Positions 1-11,620 are shown, numbered from the stretch's first letter. The stretch is DNA of 38,063 nt from Pelargonium nanum (GCA_036897485.1 JAYMTF010000377.1:1-38063); one strand, 5' to 3'. The notes: generated by a model from the letters alone, not told the origin. Numbers and translations are program-made.

Positions 1-1275
1 ATATAAATACTTGTCACTACTTTTGGATGGAAAAATTAACTGAGAGTTAACTACATGTACTAAATTGGTTTTGTAATCGCGTACCAAATTGAACAATGAA
101 CTTTTTTGCGTACTAAAATGAACAAATAAAACTTTCAAGTGTACTAATTTGACCCTTATCTCAATTTTGAATCTAAATTGTCAGTTCTACGACAACGACA
201 AGTTTAGTGGAGCTTTTTTTGTTGAGATGGAGAAGTTGCGAGGGTAGAACAGACATTTCCATTTAGCTAGGTTGGGTACTGTTGGTGAAATGACACAACG
301 TGGTTACGTGTACGTTGAAAACTCGGCTTCATGTGATTCCGTTTTTCGGTTTACCGTTACGTGTCCCCTACATGTCCCGCAAAGTCAACGTCCGGTCATA
401 AACATAACAAAAATGTTTAAAAATCCAATCAATTATATCTCAAATAATGCAATAATTATTTTATATATATTATCACCTTTTATATGTTGAATTTTTTTAA
501 TCTAATTCACACTTATTTAAAATATATATTTGGTGTTGTTCATTGAATAATTTAAATTTTATATTTTTTTTGGGGATTTAAAATATCTTAGGTAGTTTTG
601 TTTCAACTCATTTAGAAAAATCATGTAACTATTTTATAAATTAAAAAATAAATATAATTAACATATACTAATTTTTAAAATATTCGAATAGAAATTGTTA
701 AATGAACATTCCATTCGTATTTCACACATGTGGGGATACTCCTTTTTTTTCATGGTTTATCATATGTCCGAATAACGTATACTCTTGTATAAGATGATTG
801 GTGCATGAGCACTTTACACGTATTTTACCTGTGCTTTTGCTTCTTGATGATTGTTAGTGGACCAATATAAGTTTAGCGATAAATTTGTATATATATAGGT
901 GTAAAAATATATATTAAATTGTGTTTACATAATTACATACAATTTTTAATGGATTTTCACACATTTGTCAAGCATGATCATAGGTTGTTGAATATTGAAT
1001 TTGTGAAAGATAAAAAGAAATTTTTAAAAAATGATAAAAATATTCAATGGGCTCAATTATTTAAGTTGGGCCTAATGCTTACTTATCAATGAAATATGGG
1101 CATAGAAATGGCCCAATACTATTTGTATGTAGCTAAGTCCATTATGTGATGGGCTTTTCCAAAATATCATAACAAAGTGCAGAGACCAAGGGCAGGGCTT
1201 TTACGTCATTTCACACCAAAATCTGCCTTCGTGGCGGGGATTTAAACGCCGATTAAACAGTAATTTCAGAATCTC
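1..1275. other. AT-rich spacer upstream of the first gene
   Basis: No coding region is supported here. The short open frame at 272-490 has no recognisable domain and no exon context. Bases about 60-170 contain a 'constant-region' type phrase (repeated variants of 'accaaattgaacaa') of the kind common in decayed plant repeats. The last 230 bases look like a promoter: TGGGCC/TGGGCT or their complements occur near 1048, 1067, 1110 and 1150, a TTACGTCA bZIP-like box at 1201-1208, and a TGGCGGGGA E2F-like box at 1232-1240. These motifs are short and only suggestive. Confidence 0.5.
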
Positions 1276-3265
1276 ATGAACAACAACAACACCAGCCAAA
1301 GGCTAAGGCTCCGAGACCTGGAAAATTTCACCGATCACCTTCTTGTAGGTACATTTATTATCATACATACACTTACATTACCATTTATTTTATGTATGTA
1401 CATGCAATTACTCAATTTGTGATTATTGGGTAGTTTTTATTTTTACAATTGAGCGAAATGGGTTGGTTTGTGGCTTGATTTGGGCTGTTCTGGTAATTGT
1501 TCAAGTGGTTTTGAAAAATGTTTCTGGTGATCTGTGGAAGTTTAATATCTGACTCTTTTTTCTTTATTTTCTTATTTGTGCAATTGAGAGAAATAGGTTG
1601 GTGTGTGGCTTGATTTGTGCTGTTCTGGTGATGGTTCAAGTGATTTTGAACAATGGATTTTCTGGTGATCAGTTGAATTTGAATATGGATGTTTTTTTTT
1701 TTTGCAATTGATGTGTGGCTTGATTTGGGCTGTTCTGGTGATGGTTGAAGTGATTTTGAAAAATGGGTTTGGTGGTGATCAGTGGAATTTGAATATATGA
1801 GCTCAAATCAGTGAGCCATGGGTATGGACCAGAGACGGTAATTGGGTTGAAGAGTGATGTGAGCAAGTATATAAGGATCCTTATGGGGTAGTGAAAGATG
1901 GGTTGTGGAGATTTCTTGTTATTTTCAAGGTGTTCCATGTTGTTGATGCTAATTTATCCGGATTTTGATCTGTCAGTTGTGGTTTAGGGAAAGCTTGTTA
2001 TGGTTGTGTTGTGTCCTCCAATGATGAGGTGCTTATATGATTCTTTTGGAGTTTTTGTTGTGTATAGTCTGTTTGTTTTGTTTGTGTTTGTGTTTTTTTT
2101 CTTCCCTCTTTTCAGTGTTGTTGGTGTGTTTACATTGCTTGATTGAGATCAATTCGAGGTTATGAACTTGTATTGTAATTGGGTTTTGCTTTGGGTGCTT
2201 TAGTTAGCAAAATGGAGATATCTGCAGCTTAGACATTGTGTTTTGCCGGTGCAATATGGTATCAACTAGTGTGTGTTTGTGATTTTATCCCCCAGTTACT
2301 AGGTGGTTGTTTCTTAATAATAGTTTGTGAAATAGTGAAAGCTACGATTATTTGTAGATTTTTGTCGTGCACTCTGTTTGTTTTGTTTGTTTTTTTTCCA
2401 TTGTGTTTGGTGTGTTTACAGTACGTGATTGACGTCAAATTGAAGTTATGAATTGGGTTTTGTTTCGTAAATGGGAGTCATATACTTGTTTAGTTTTGCT
2501 GAACCGTGGGCGGTTTGTGTGCTCTAGTAACCGGAATGGAGATATGTGTTGCTAAAACATCTTGTTTTATTGTTGCAATATGGTATTATTGAGTGCAAAT
2601 TGTGGTTTTATCCCCCAATAATGAGATGTTCGTTTTGTTCCAATAATTTATGAAATCGTGAAAGTAATATGATTATTTGGAGATTTTGTTCTGTAGTTCG
2701 TTTATTTTGTTTTCCCCAATGGTGCTCGTGTGCTTACATTGCTTGATCAAAATCAATTCAAGGGTATGAATTTGGATTTGATTTGGAAATGGCAGTGATG
2801 TAAACAAAATGGAGATATGTGCTGCTAAAACATTGTAGCAGTTACATTACAGTATCAACGAGTGCATATTGTGGCTGCATCCCCCAATGATGAGGTATTT
2901 ATACGGATTTTGAATATTTTCTCGTGTGGTCTGTTTTGTTCGTTTTTTATTTTATTATGTTAATGTGTTTACTTTGATGGACTGAAGAATTTATGAATTT
3001 GAATTCAAATTGGGCTTTGATTCAGAAATGGGAGTGAATAAGTGATATTCTAGTTTAGTGTTACGTTTGCTGAATTTTAAGCGTTTTGCGTGCTATATAG
3101 TGAGCAAAATTGTGGTAGGTGTTGCTATAAATTAACTCCATTTCTGAAATTTGCATGTTGAATCTTTTTCTCTATGTAAAGGAATATGCAACTTGGCTGA
3201 AATCAACGCTCCGGGACATACCTTTTCAAGGTAAATACGAGTTGCTTTCGGATAGTGAATTCTAA
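1276..3265 (+). CDS. possible small two-exon gene, 50-aa product, function unknown
   Basis: Exon 1 is 1276-1344 (ATG, 23 codons) and ends at a GTAGGT donor. Exon 2 is 3182-3265, preceded by a pyrimidine-rich tract and 'gtaaag', and ends in TAA. The junction is in phase 0. The product starts MNNNNTSQRLRLRDLENFTD, continues through a hydrophobic/charged stretch (ATWLKSTLRDIPFQ) and ends LLSDSEF. It has no signal peptide or membrane segment that I can see. Support is the clean splice pair, the TGGGC-type and E2F-like promoter motifs just upstream, and the absence of any competing gene before the convergent KOR gene. A GTAAAT donor at 3230 leaves open a third exon. I do not recognise the family; it could also be a gene remnant. 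Confidence 0.38.
1345..3181 (+). repeat. intron made of degenerate tandem repeats
   Basis: Two repeat families fill this T-rich stretch. The first, about 90-140 bp, recurs near 1440-1530, 1575-1665 and 1705-1795 (phrase 'gtggcttgatttgggctgtt' then 'ctggtgatggttcaagtg'). The second has a unit of about 270-320 bp, with anchors ('atcccccaatgatgag' variants) at about 2015, 2289, 2612 and 2881. Each unit also carries 'gtgtttacattgcttgatt' and 'aaaatggagatatgtg' variants in the same order. No reading frame is kept between units. Confidence 0.75.
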
Positions 3266-3646
3266 CTTAGGTCATTGTGACCACAATCATATTATAGGCG
3301 TCGTTTAAATTTCACAAATTCTTTATTCTCATATAGGCGCGTCTTTTGCAAATACTGTTGCAACACATCCGAATCACTAACTACACGACCCTTGAATGTT
3401 TCTTTGCACGAGTATACGAGTAGAAACCAAATTTTCATCATATTGGTTGCATCATCATCATAGTAATGGTAGTGAAAAAAAATCTGATTTAGCTCTCTTC
3501 TAATAGTTTATCAGGCATTCTGACTTGGTATGAACAAAAAAAGTGTGTTGAAATCTGTAGAGTTTCTCTGAATATACGCTGCATACACAAACATGTGAAA
3601 TGTATACAATGATTAAAGAATAGCAGCATTGCATTTCACGATATGT
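3266..3646. other. convergent intergenic region / 3' flanks
   Basis: This is the gap between the stop of the small plus-strand gene and the stop of KOR on the minus strand. I see no coding region. It should hold the two 3' untranslated ends; no distinctive poly(A) signal was fixed. Confidence 0.4.
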
Positions 3647-6600
3647 TCATGGTCTCCACGGTGGTGGGGGCGGTGGACTCTGAGGGTAGAGCGGAGGAAT
3701 TGCTTGGAATATAGAGTTCTTGTCAATGCCTTGACTACCCGTATTTGTCAACGATATGAGTGCAGCGACCAGTCCTGCATTTCCAGCCATAGTGGGCTCG
3801 GTGTAGTTAAAATTGGTCCTGACATCCCGAAACTGGTCAAAGCGATCGGGTCCTCCTACCATGGCTCCCGTAATGTTGTTAGGGTTAGGGCTACTCGTGT
3901 CGCGCCACTTCATTCCACCCTTACACGAGTATTTTTTCTTGTCGTGGGGTATTGATGCGCCCCGGTGATGCACATGTCTAGGGAACTTCTTGCCGTAGCC
4001 CACCACGTAGCTCATTTTCATCGGGTTCTTGCCTAGGATGTAGTCAATCTGCACACACCAAAACATGATTAATTCAGGGTGTTTGGATTAGCTAATATTT
4101 TGAGAACGTGTTTGAATTTACAATACGTTCTCGTTTTGCTGATTGTAGTCATGAGAAACGGGGTTGACCTGTTAAATGTCTTTATTGCCCTTATCTTTTT
4201 ATATGTAAGGTCTAAGTTATTATCAACAGTTTTATCCAAACAGTTAACTGATTATTAATGCATGATAGCAGGATGAATACCTGGGAGGTGGCGAAGTCAC
4301 GGAGTGTAGCTAACGAAACGTAGGTCGGGCCACAATACCATCCCGGCACAAAAGTTGCTTCCATGTAGTCGGCAAACAGAGATGCCAAGAAAGCAGCATT
4401 GGCGGCATATTGCAGATCTTGAGGCTGCCCATGGTTCAGTTCGATCAATCCTCCTGAAAATCCCTCAGGTCAGTCATTTCGATCACTAGTGAACAATGTG
4501 ATATTATGGTATATTAGAGCAAGCGATTCGTGCCAGCGTGCGTGTCGTGTTGAAGGTTGACAGTGTGATATATATAGGCTAACTCGAATGTGAATACAAC
4601 ACTGTTTAGTAATTATGCTCAAATATCAAACAAACACAACGGGTTTATGGACGCATAACACGAACATTCACGTCTAACTATGTTAACTGACATATAAAAA
4701 TGATATAAACAATGTGATATTATGTTATACTAGAGATGAGTACTTATCGTGTTGAAAGTTGACCGTGTGCTATACATATAGGCCAACACAGACGGACACA
4801 AGTCACACAACACATTTATGAACACCTAATTTAAGTATGTGGGCGATTTACTATTATAACCCCTGAGTATGCATGTTATAATACACATAGTTAATCGTGC
4901 GTGTTTTTGAGACAACATGAACTTGAAACTATCTAGTGTCGTGTTACGGGCTGAAACACGAATGATCAGCTCTATGTTGTATGTACATACCTTTAGTGAA
5001 ATTGAAAACTTGGAACTGTTTCAGGTAAGAGCACATGGTGAGGCCAGTGACATTATGGTACATTCGCAGCATGTCCTCGTAGGGATATCCCGGATTCAGG
5101 AAAATTCTCAGCCTCGTCAACAACAACATTGCCGCAGGTAACTTGTTGTCCCAACTCAAAACGCTCTTGTCGGGATTCATGAAAAACGCCCGGGAATTCT
5201 TGGAAAGTCCCGGGTTTGTCGCCAGGGAAATGTAGGTTACATTTCCCGTGGCGTAGTACAACCAAGCTGAGCCCCACATGTACTCGTCATAGTACCCTGT
5301 GGAGTTGTAGAATGGTTCAATGTAAGGGTTTCCTCTAGAATACGTCCGTCTCCGGCCACTGTCCCTGGCAAAGGAAAAGACCGTTTCGGCCCCTTTCTGT
5401 AGCTTCTTGGAGTAGGCCGTGTTGTCCCGGAAAACGATGGAGGCTGCAGCGAGAGCTGCGGCCATTTCTCCGGCAAGGTCGGGACCCGCATTGGCGGTTT
5501 GGACTGGACGAGGGTAGTCCATGTCTTCTGGTCTCGTCCAGCAGAAGTGATCATCTGGTGTGGTGGAGCCATTTTGTGATCCACCAACCTGCAAGGCAAT
5601 AGTATTGAAATTGATTACTTCGTGTTCGTGTCGCGTTGAAAATTTAAATGTTCTGGTTGCACAACTGGTTTCCAAGTGAACCGTCCAGTTTTCCAAAACA
5701 CTAGATCGAGGTGAACCCTGAATCCCGATCAAACCAATCGAACCGGTGAAACATCAAGAACAAAATTGACACATACTTGGCTATAGATTTTGCCAATTTT
5801 AGTGTCTGATGAGTTGAAAGTCAAGAACAAGTTGTTAATAGCCCAAGTCAAAACCGGTCAAGTTCGGTAAAAACCGACAAACCCGGTTAGACTGTTTTTA
5901 ATATATAAAACGCATATTGGGTTAGTTTCAATTCAATTTTCAAAACACTAGGTCAGAAGATCGAGCTGAACACTGACGCATTTAACAAAATGCTAAACTT
6001 TTAAAACGACACAAACACAACCTGTAAACACGAACTACCACCCCTAAATGTTTCAATTCGTTTTAGGACTAGATCGGGTCAAACCGATAAAACCGGTGAA
6101 ACATCAAGAACAAAATTAAGACATACCTGGCTATAGATTTTGTCAATCTTAGTTGCTGATGAGTTGAAAGTCAAGAGCAAATAGTCTGTGCCCCATTTGA
6201 TGAGCTCTCTAACATGATTGTACTCATTGATGTCTTGGTATTTTTCTCTGTACTCAATCACACTCCAGCTCAGCATTGTCATGGCAAAGGACATCGGGAA
6301 ATGGAACTTGGTGTTGTCGCCGGCGTCGTAGTACCCTCCCACGAGCCCGCCTTTCGTGTCTGTCGTGTTGCCGTCGGCGAGTCCTGAGTTTCCTCTCCAA
6401 GGTATGTTATTGCCCTTTGGCAATTTTCCGGCTACATAATATTCATTTTCCACAACTGTAAGCGGTATTTCAATTTTTTTTGGACAATTCATAGTTGAAA
6501 TGCATTTTCTGAAGCTGATTTGAATTCAAATTTACTTGCCATTGAAGGAATATTTTTTTTTTTGTTTTGCTATGAAATGCCATTGCTCTTTTTGGTCATT

Positions 6601-7844
6601 TTTCGGTCGCATAATATTCATTTTCCACGACTGTTACCGGTTTTTCAAGTCTTTCTTAAACCCTTTTTATAGAATTTCTTTTGTTGACGTGTCAGTCGAC
6701 TTAGTTAAATTTTATGAATGAGACCATTTTAGAACAAAATTGTGTAATCGAGGGACAAAATTGACGTGGAGACCACGACCCTCAATTATACAACGGTGTT
6801 CTTATTTTAATGACACGTTTCAAAATTTCTGTCACAAAAAAGTGAAAAGCCTCGTGGAAATTAAAAGTCAATATGAAGAAACTTTCTACCAATGCAAAAT
6901 ACTAAAATATCCTCCAAGATTTAAATAGCATTCATAAAAAACTTTCTACAAATCAAATTACAAAAGCACCCCTCCAAAAATGCATAAACAAAAGTACAAA
7001 ACAACCAGAAATAAGCGAGACACTTAAATTTCAGGGCATTGAAGAAGAGAAAGTCTCGTGGAAATTAAATGTGAATATATAAAGAAAATTTTCACAAATA
7101 AAAAATATCAAAATACCTTCCAACATTTGAAATAAAAAATACCAAAAAAAAAACTTTCTATGAAATAAAAATGACAATAATACCCTTCAAAGATGCCAAA
7201 AAAAACAAGTAGAGAAGGAAAGAAACTTGCATTCATGGGCATTAAAGACCAAAATACCCTCCAAAGATTAAAAAAAAACAAACAAAATACCAAAAAAAAT
7301 AATCTACAAAAACAAAAATACTCTCAAAAGATGTAAAAGCAAAACAACAATAAATAGAAAGAAACTTACATTTCTAAACTTCCAACAAATACAAAATGAC
7401 AAAAATACCCTTCAAGGCTGTAAAATCAAAACAACCAAAAATAGAAAGAAACTCACATTTCTGGGCATTGAAGAAGAGAAGAGCCTTGTTGAGGGCAATG
7501 GTGTAGTTGTCCGGAGGTGTAGGAGGAGCCTTGTGCTCCGGCAAGGACTTGACGATTATGATCGGCATGGCCACGACAACGAACACGATCAAGAATCCCA
7601 AAATCGACCACTTGAGAGTCTTGCGGCTGACCATTATGCAGCCCAAGTCCACGTACTTCTTTTTCTTTTGCTCTTGGGGACCCAGCAACCAGCTCTGCTG
7701 GGTCTCGCCAAGGTGCTGATGACGAGCCTGAGCTGGGGACAGGGCGCTCCTGTCCCAGTCCGTGTTACGACTGTGCTCGTCATCAGTAGTAGTACCGTAG
7801 GTGTTGATCTCGAAAGATCCTCCCCAGTGGTTTGCAGAGTGCAT
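3647..7844 (-). CDS. KOR: KORRIGAN-type membrane-anchored endo-1,4-beta-glucanase (GH9)
   Basis: Five exons on the minus strand: 7457-7844, 6127-6431, 4991-5588, 4281-4453 and 3647-4048. They join in phase to 622 codons (621 aa), the length I recall for Arabidopsis KOR1. The protein is a type II membrane protein. The cytosolic tail starts MHSANHWGG and holds the trafficking motifs SWLLG (LL 53-54) and YVDL (64-67); the membrane helix is about residues 79-98. The GH9 domain starts near [10 protein letters not shown]. Visible catalytic features are DAGDN (165-169), the histidine region RHVHHRG (512-518) and the C-terminal signature with D563, R565 and general-acid E572 (NYTEPT). The tail is proline-rich and ends PPWRP. 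By family knowledge it acts at the plasma membrane/Golgi with cellulose synthase complexes in cellulose formation. The ATG at 7844 is the first in frame after the likely TATA box; the open frame extends upstream only from a TTG. Whether it is KOR1 or a close paralogue cannot be decided here. Confidence 0.97.
4494..4805. repeat. direct repeat in KOR intron 3
   Basis: The phrase 'caatgtgatattatg' and the following 90 or so bases occur twice, at 4494 and 4710 (offset about 216). Both copies continue with 'gtgttgaa.gttgac' and 'atataggc.aac' variants. These match the style of the dispersed hAT/MITE-like repeats seen elsewhere in the window. Confidence 0.65.
5690..6200 (-). repeat. tandem duplication across the KOR exon 2 / intron 2 border
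   Basis: Plus-strand bases about 6085-6195 (end of exon 2, its donor and the start of intron 2) are repeated at about 5735-5845 with an offset of 350 bases. The copy keeps the phrase 'accggtgaaacatcaagaac', the donor-like hexamer (GTATGT on the minus strand, 5771-5776) and a readable stretch with LTFNSS, TKI and KIYSQ on the minus strand, matching [15 protein letters not shown] of the real exon. Flanking intron phrases ('caaaacactag', 'gatcgag') also match in order. Confidence 0.88.
6830..7480 (-). repeat. tandem repeats in KOR intron 1 that contain the exon-1 end
   Basis: The exon-1 terminus (plus-strand phrase 'gggcattgaagaagagaag', 7463-7481) reappears inside intron 1 at 7034-7052 ('gggcattgaagaagagaaag') and, more decayed, near 7237-7250 ('gggcattaaag'). 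A second shared phrase, 'ctcgtggaaattaaa', sits at 6851 and 7055. Unit length is about 203-226 bp. The donor site itself (GTGAGT in the exon copy) is altered in both intron copies. Confidence 0.75.
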
Positions 7845-8008
7845 TTTGTTCGATGCACTCTGTTTCCGGGATAAAAAAAATAGAGGACTTTGCCTTATTT
7901 GGTGATTGATGCTCTGTTTTGGGGGTTTGAAACAGAGGACTCTATTTTTGTGGGTGTGAATTGAGATTGTGGATGAGAGAATTGGAAAATGGAGCAAGAC
8001 ATTGGTGA

Positions 8009-8015
8009 TTTATAT
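8009..8015 (-). promoter_or_regulatory. probable TATA box of the KOR gene
   Basis: The minus strand reads ATATAAA here, about 165 bases before the ATG. A start site 25-30 bases downstream would give a leader of about 140 bases and would leave out the upstream in-frame codons. Confidence 0.5.
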
Positions 8016-8147
8016 GGGAAAATGATCAAAAGAAGAGAAAAAATGGTTTTTTTTTTTGGATTGGTAACTGAAATATTTTTTTATTTACAGACTGTTCTGT
8101 TGTTGATACATCATGTTTGGCTAGAAGGTGTGTAGAAGAAGACAAAT

Positions 8148-8192
8148 ATATATACATACACATATATATATATTTATATATGTGTGTGTGAT
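8148..8192. repeat. TA/TG-rich simple sequence
   Basis: Alternating (TA)n with (TACA)n and (TG)n interruptions upstream of KOR. Shorter pure TA runs also occur near 27868-27890 and 33270-33292. Confidence 0.8.
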
Positions 8193-8339
8193 GGAGAGAG
8201 GATTTGACTTGTATTCTATTTTAATAATTAGTTATTAAAATTTTTTTTGGAGAAAATGTGTTATTATAATTATTATTGTTTGTGTTCTTAAATTACTAAA
8301 TCACTGATAAATTAAGTGTCCTTTTAAAGTAAAAAAGTT

Positions 8340-8556
8340 GTTTTTATTTTTTTCATAAGCAACGGGACAAGCAGACCTATGTAGCCTGTGTTTCTCACCT
8401 CTAGTGGGGGCGTCACCATTTTAGTTGTTAGTTCTCCCCATAAACCCATAAATCTCACCCTATACCGTCTGCAACCCCAAACCGTCGGCAAGAAGGCTCG
8501 AACTTGAGACCTCAAAGGAAATTCAAAGCGCATCAACCGCTTGGCCCAACATGCCC
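8340..8556 (-). mobile_element. tRNA-derived SINE, family A, copy 1
   Basis: Read on the minus strand, the head is GCATGTTGGGCCAAGCGGTT, resembling the A box of a Leu/Ser-type tRNA. About 40 bases later comes AAGTTCGAGCC, a B-box-like motif. The body (ACGGTTTGGGGTTGCAGACG, then ATTTATGGGTTTATGGGGAG) leads to an A-rich tail at about 8340-8355. The same order of blocks is found at 32443-32616. Target-site duplications are not clear. Confidence 0.65.
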
Positions 8557-8996
8557 TATACATACATGTAGGTACATACAACAATCCTCTTCCATTCATT
8601 AATTTCATTTCATTATTTACATATACATTATTTATTAGTCCTAGTAATTTGTAATAATTAATGAATACATACACAATTATGAGAAAAAAAAGGTTATTAA
8701 AGTCAATTTTACCTAACTTTTTCAATTTGTATGAAAAAGCATGATACTACGCAGTCTACGCTGGTTTTAAAATAAATGTCACTTTACAAAATACACCACA
8801 TTTTCAAGTATACTTTTTATTTTAATCTTCTATCATTATAAAAATTACATATATTGTTTGTTTTAAAAAAAAAGTTTGGTGCTTTATTTTTTCACATTTT
8901 TCTCATTTTCAGCATTGTTGTTGGGAGTTTTTCTATTGCCTTAAAAGGAATAAAATTTTGAACTCAAAGAAAGGGACAAAAAATTGTGTTAAAATA
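8557..8996. other. AT-rich spacer, nothing recognised
   Basis: I see no coding region, RNA gene or clear repeat in this stretch. Confidence 0.5.
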
Positions 8997-9438
8997 GATA
9001 TTTTGAATATGTTTCATATTGGTCTCATATTATTCTTTTTGTTTTGATTTGATCTCTAATCTATTCATATTGTTCTATTTTGGTCCATATTTATGTTTTG
9101 TTTCGAATTGATCCACTTCATAATAGTGCCATCAAATTAGGTTAGGCGTAGCGGAAAAAATGTTGACGTGGCAACCACATGGGAGCTTAAATTAGCTGAT
9201 TTACGAATGATATCATTTTGTTCCAAATTGATTTCATAAGTAAATTTAATTAACTTAAGCGTCACGTGGTTGTCACGTCAACAAATAAATTGCCGCTTCA
9301 ATTTAATTTGACGGTAATGTTACAAACTGGACCAATAATATAGCTTAGTTTGGGACAAAATTAAAATAAAAATAAAATTAGGTACAAATTCGAAACAAAA
9401 TAGAAAATTAGAGACCAAAATGAAACATTTTAGAAATA
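8997..9438. mobile_element. fold-back (long inverted repeat) MITE-like element
   Basis: The left arm, 8997-9181, and the reverse complement of the right arm, 9263-9438, read in parallel: 'atgtttcat.ttggtctc', 'ttctattttggtcc', 'tttcgaattgatcc', 'catcaaatta', then 'gttgacgtggcaaccac'. The loop is about 80 bases. There is no coding capacity. Arms are diverged by many point changes, so it is old. I cannot assign it to a superfamily. Confidence 0.7.
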
Positions 9439-11039
9439 AAATATTATTAATGTTTGGTCAACTTTATTGTAAAAGTCGTGTAAGGCTCAACAGATTTGGG
9501 TAGATACAGCTTGATTTCCCATTTTCTTTTTCTGTTTTAGAAAATAACAATTTAATTAATTCATGTCTCTCACACGTTTTTGCCTTATATATTCTCTAAC
9601 ATTGACCATCTTTACTAAATATTAAAAGTAAATCAAATAAATAAATAAAATCACTTTCCTTGCATTTTTAAATTTTAAGTGATAATCTAATTATACATTT
9701 TACAATTCAGAAATTGGGTCGGATTTAAGTCTAAATTTCTAATTTAGAGCACAAAAATTGAATTTTATATATTACTTACACTGCTAGTTTTAAAATGAAT
9801 GTTTGTTTTTTATATTAAAGTTGACAATTTTAAGTTTTGAAATTCAAATCATATTTGAGTTGCTTAAATTATGTTATATTAGATTTTAGGTTTGATTATA
9901 TAAAATAAAGTAATTTTATTTTGGCATTCAAAATAAAATTTTCATTTTTATTTATTTAGTAGCAGTCAGAACATAAAGAAAATGACTGGCTCATTTGTAC
10001 AACTGTAATGAGCTATATATTTTTATTTAATTTATTATTTTATTAGCAGCTCTTGCCCACCTTCTTAGACTATGAGGGTTAATTTTGTCTTTTCACTTTA
10101 CATAAATAAGTCAATGCTATGACATTACTGTCCTTTGAAATAGAAAATAACACATTATTATCTGACATTACAAGTGAATTTCTCTTTTACATATCCAAGA
10201 CTTTAAGAACATTTTAGATAGAGAAGTTTTCTTCAAAAATTAATAATGTTTTTGGGTTGTTTTGTTGTGAATTGTGATATATTATCTGATGTTTCAAGAA
10301 TTTTTTAGGACATTTCAGATTGTGAATTTCTCCAATTTCTTAGTATAAGTTGGCATGGAAAAAAGATCAAATTCATGATATATGTCGAGAAAAGATGTTA
10401 CAAGTGAATTCATCGTTATATGTCGAGAAAAGAGGCTCAAAATCGAGTTTTCTCTTCGGACATTTTAAATTGAGAATCTCTCTCCAATTTTTACTTACAA
10501 AGACTTCACTTGAGACTTTGGAGTTCATTTAATAAGACTTTACAATGAATAGCCAAATATTCTAGAGTTTTCATTCTTATAAAGTTTTAATTAAAAGACA
10601 AGTTAATACAATTATCATGAATTTAATATTTCAATTCCATAAGAAAATAATTTTTTCAAATTTCAATAAAATACGGTTTTGTATAAAATAAAAAACAAAA
10701 AATTGAGCCGACACATAAATTTTAATTTAATAATAGTCAACATTTATTCTAAAAATTCATTTTAAATTAGCTAAATGTACAATTAGTAGTTAGTTTAGCA
10801 ATCATTTTAAAATTTGGTGGGCAATACTATTCAAGTAAGTCAATGGTATGTTTATGAGAGCTACACGTTATTTATATATATATTTCAGAGAAAATTAATT
10901 ACTATAACAATGTTATGAACAATTCAAAGTTGTGGTTTAGCGACACCATCTACATTTTAACCGCTTGGCTCAAAGTGTATTGATCTCAAGTTGTTGACAA
11001 AACTACAAGCTTAATGTTGTGTTTTCCTCTAATAAACTT
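9439..11039. other. AT-rich spacer with minor local repeats
   Basis: No gene is supported. Local direct repeats occur, for example 'atatgtcgagaaaaga' at about 10379 and 10419, and 'acattt..attg.gaat' variants near 10311 and 10459. At 10950-10975 a phrase 'ttttaaccgcttggctcaa' resembles the reversed head of SINE family A and may be a fragment of it. Confidence 0.45.
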
Positions 11040-11460
11040 GGCAAATGATCGAGGACCGGGACCAGCCCAACCCGATAATACCTATCTCGGGCTGGCAAGA
11101 GCATTTTAACCTGAGCCGTTCAAACTCGAACCCATTTCAGATGGCAAAATAGCAGGCAGCCCAATGATATCGGGCCGGGACAGCAAATATAGCCCGACCC
11201 ATTTAGTCAGATCTAGCCACAACCTTTATGGTTATAATATGAATTTTGAGCTGACAATTTAAATTCTAGAACGGTGAACCCCATAAAACCCGACCTGAAG
11301 TTTTGTAAGTTTGGATCACATAAGAATAGACTCGCACATCAATTGAGTACAAGACGTTTCTTGAGAAATTGCAGGTCGGGTCAAGCAGACCCACACAAAC
11401 CTGTATGTCTTCCATGTAAAACCGACCCAAAACCTGAATTGCCACATCTAAACTATAGCC
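11040..11460. repeat. GC-richer dispersed repeat sequence (CCCGACC / GAATTGCCAC type)
   Basis: Two adjoining blocks, about 11040-11240 and 11260-11456, are rich in 'cccgacc', 'gggtcgggt' and 'ctgaattgccacatc'. Similar wording is found inside PUR5 intron 5 (12425-12655), and weaker versions occur in KOR introns and near 27540-27680 and 31545-31670. This phrase type marks non-autonomous DNA-transposon remnants in many eudicots, but I could not fix terminal repeats. Confidence 0.4.
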
Positions 11461-11620
11461 TATAAGAAACATTCAAACAAGATTGTAGCATCAACCGAAA
11501 AATTCTGTATAGAAACAACACAATGAGTACACTTCCACATCTCATTGTTTATGAGAGCAAAAAGTTTCGCCGGGACTTTCATATCTCAACTCGCTGCAGA
11601 GGCACTATAATAACGCTAAA

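Noticed and set aside
7845-7997. N-terminal extension of KOR by 51 residues
   Set aside because: The extended frame starts at a TTG, not ATG, and lies across the likely transcription start; KOR relatives begin at the MHSANHWGG-like position.
10350-10532. 60-residue plus-strand frame
   Set aside because: It lies in AT-rich spacer with local repeats and has no domain, splice context or promoter.
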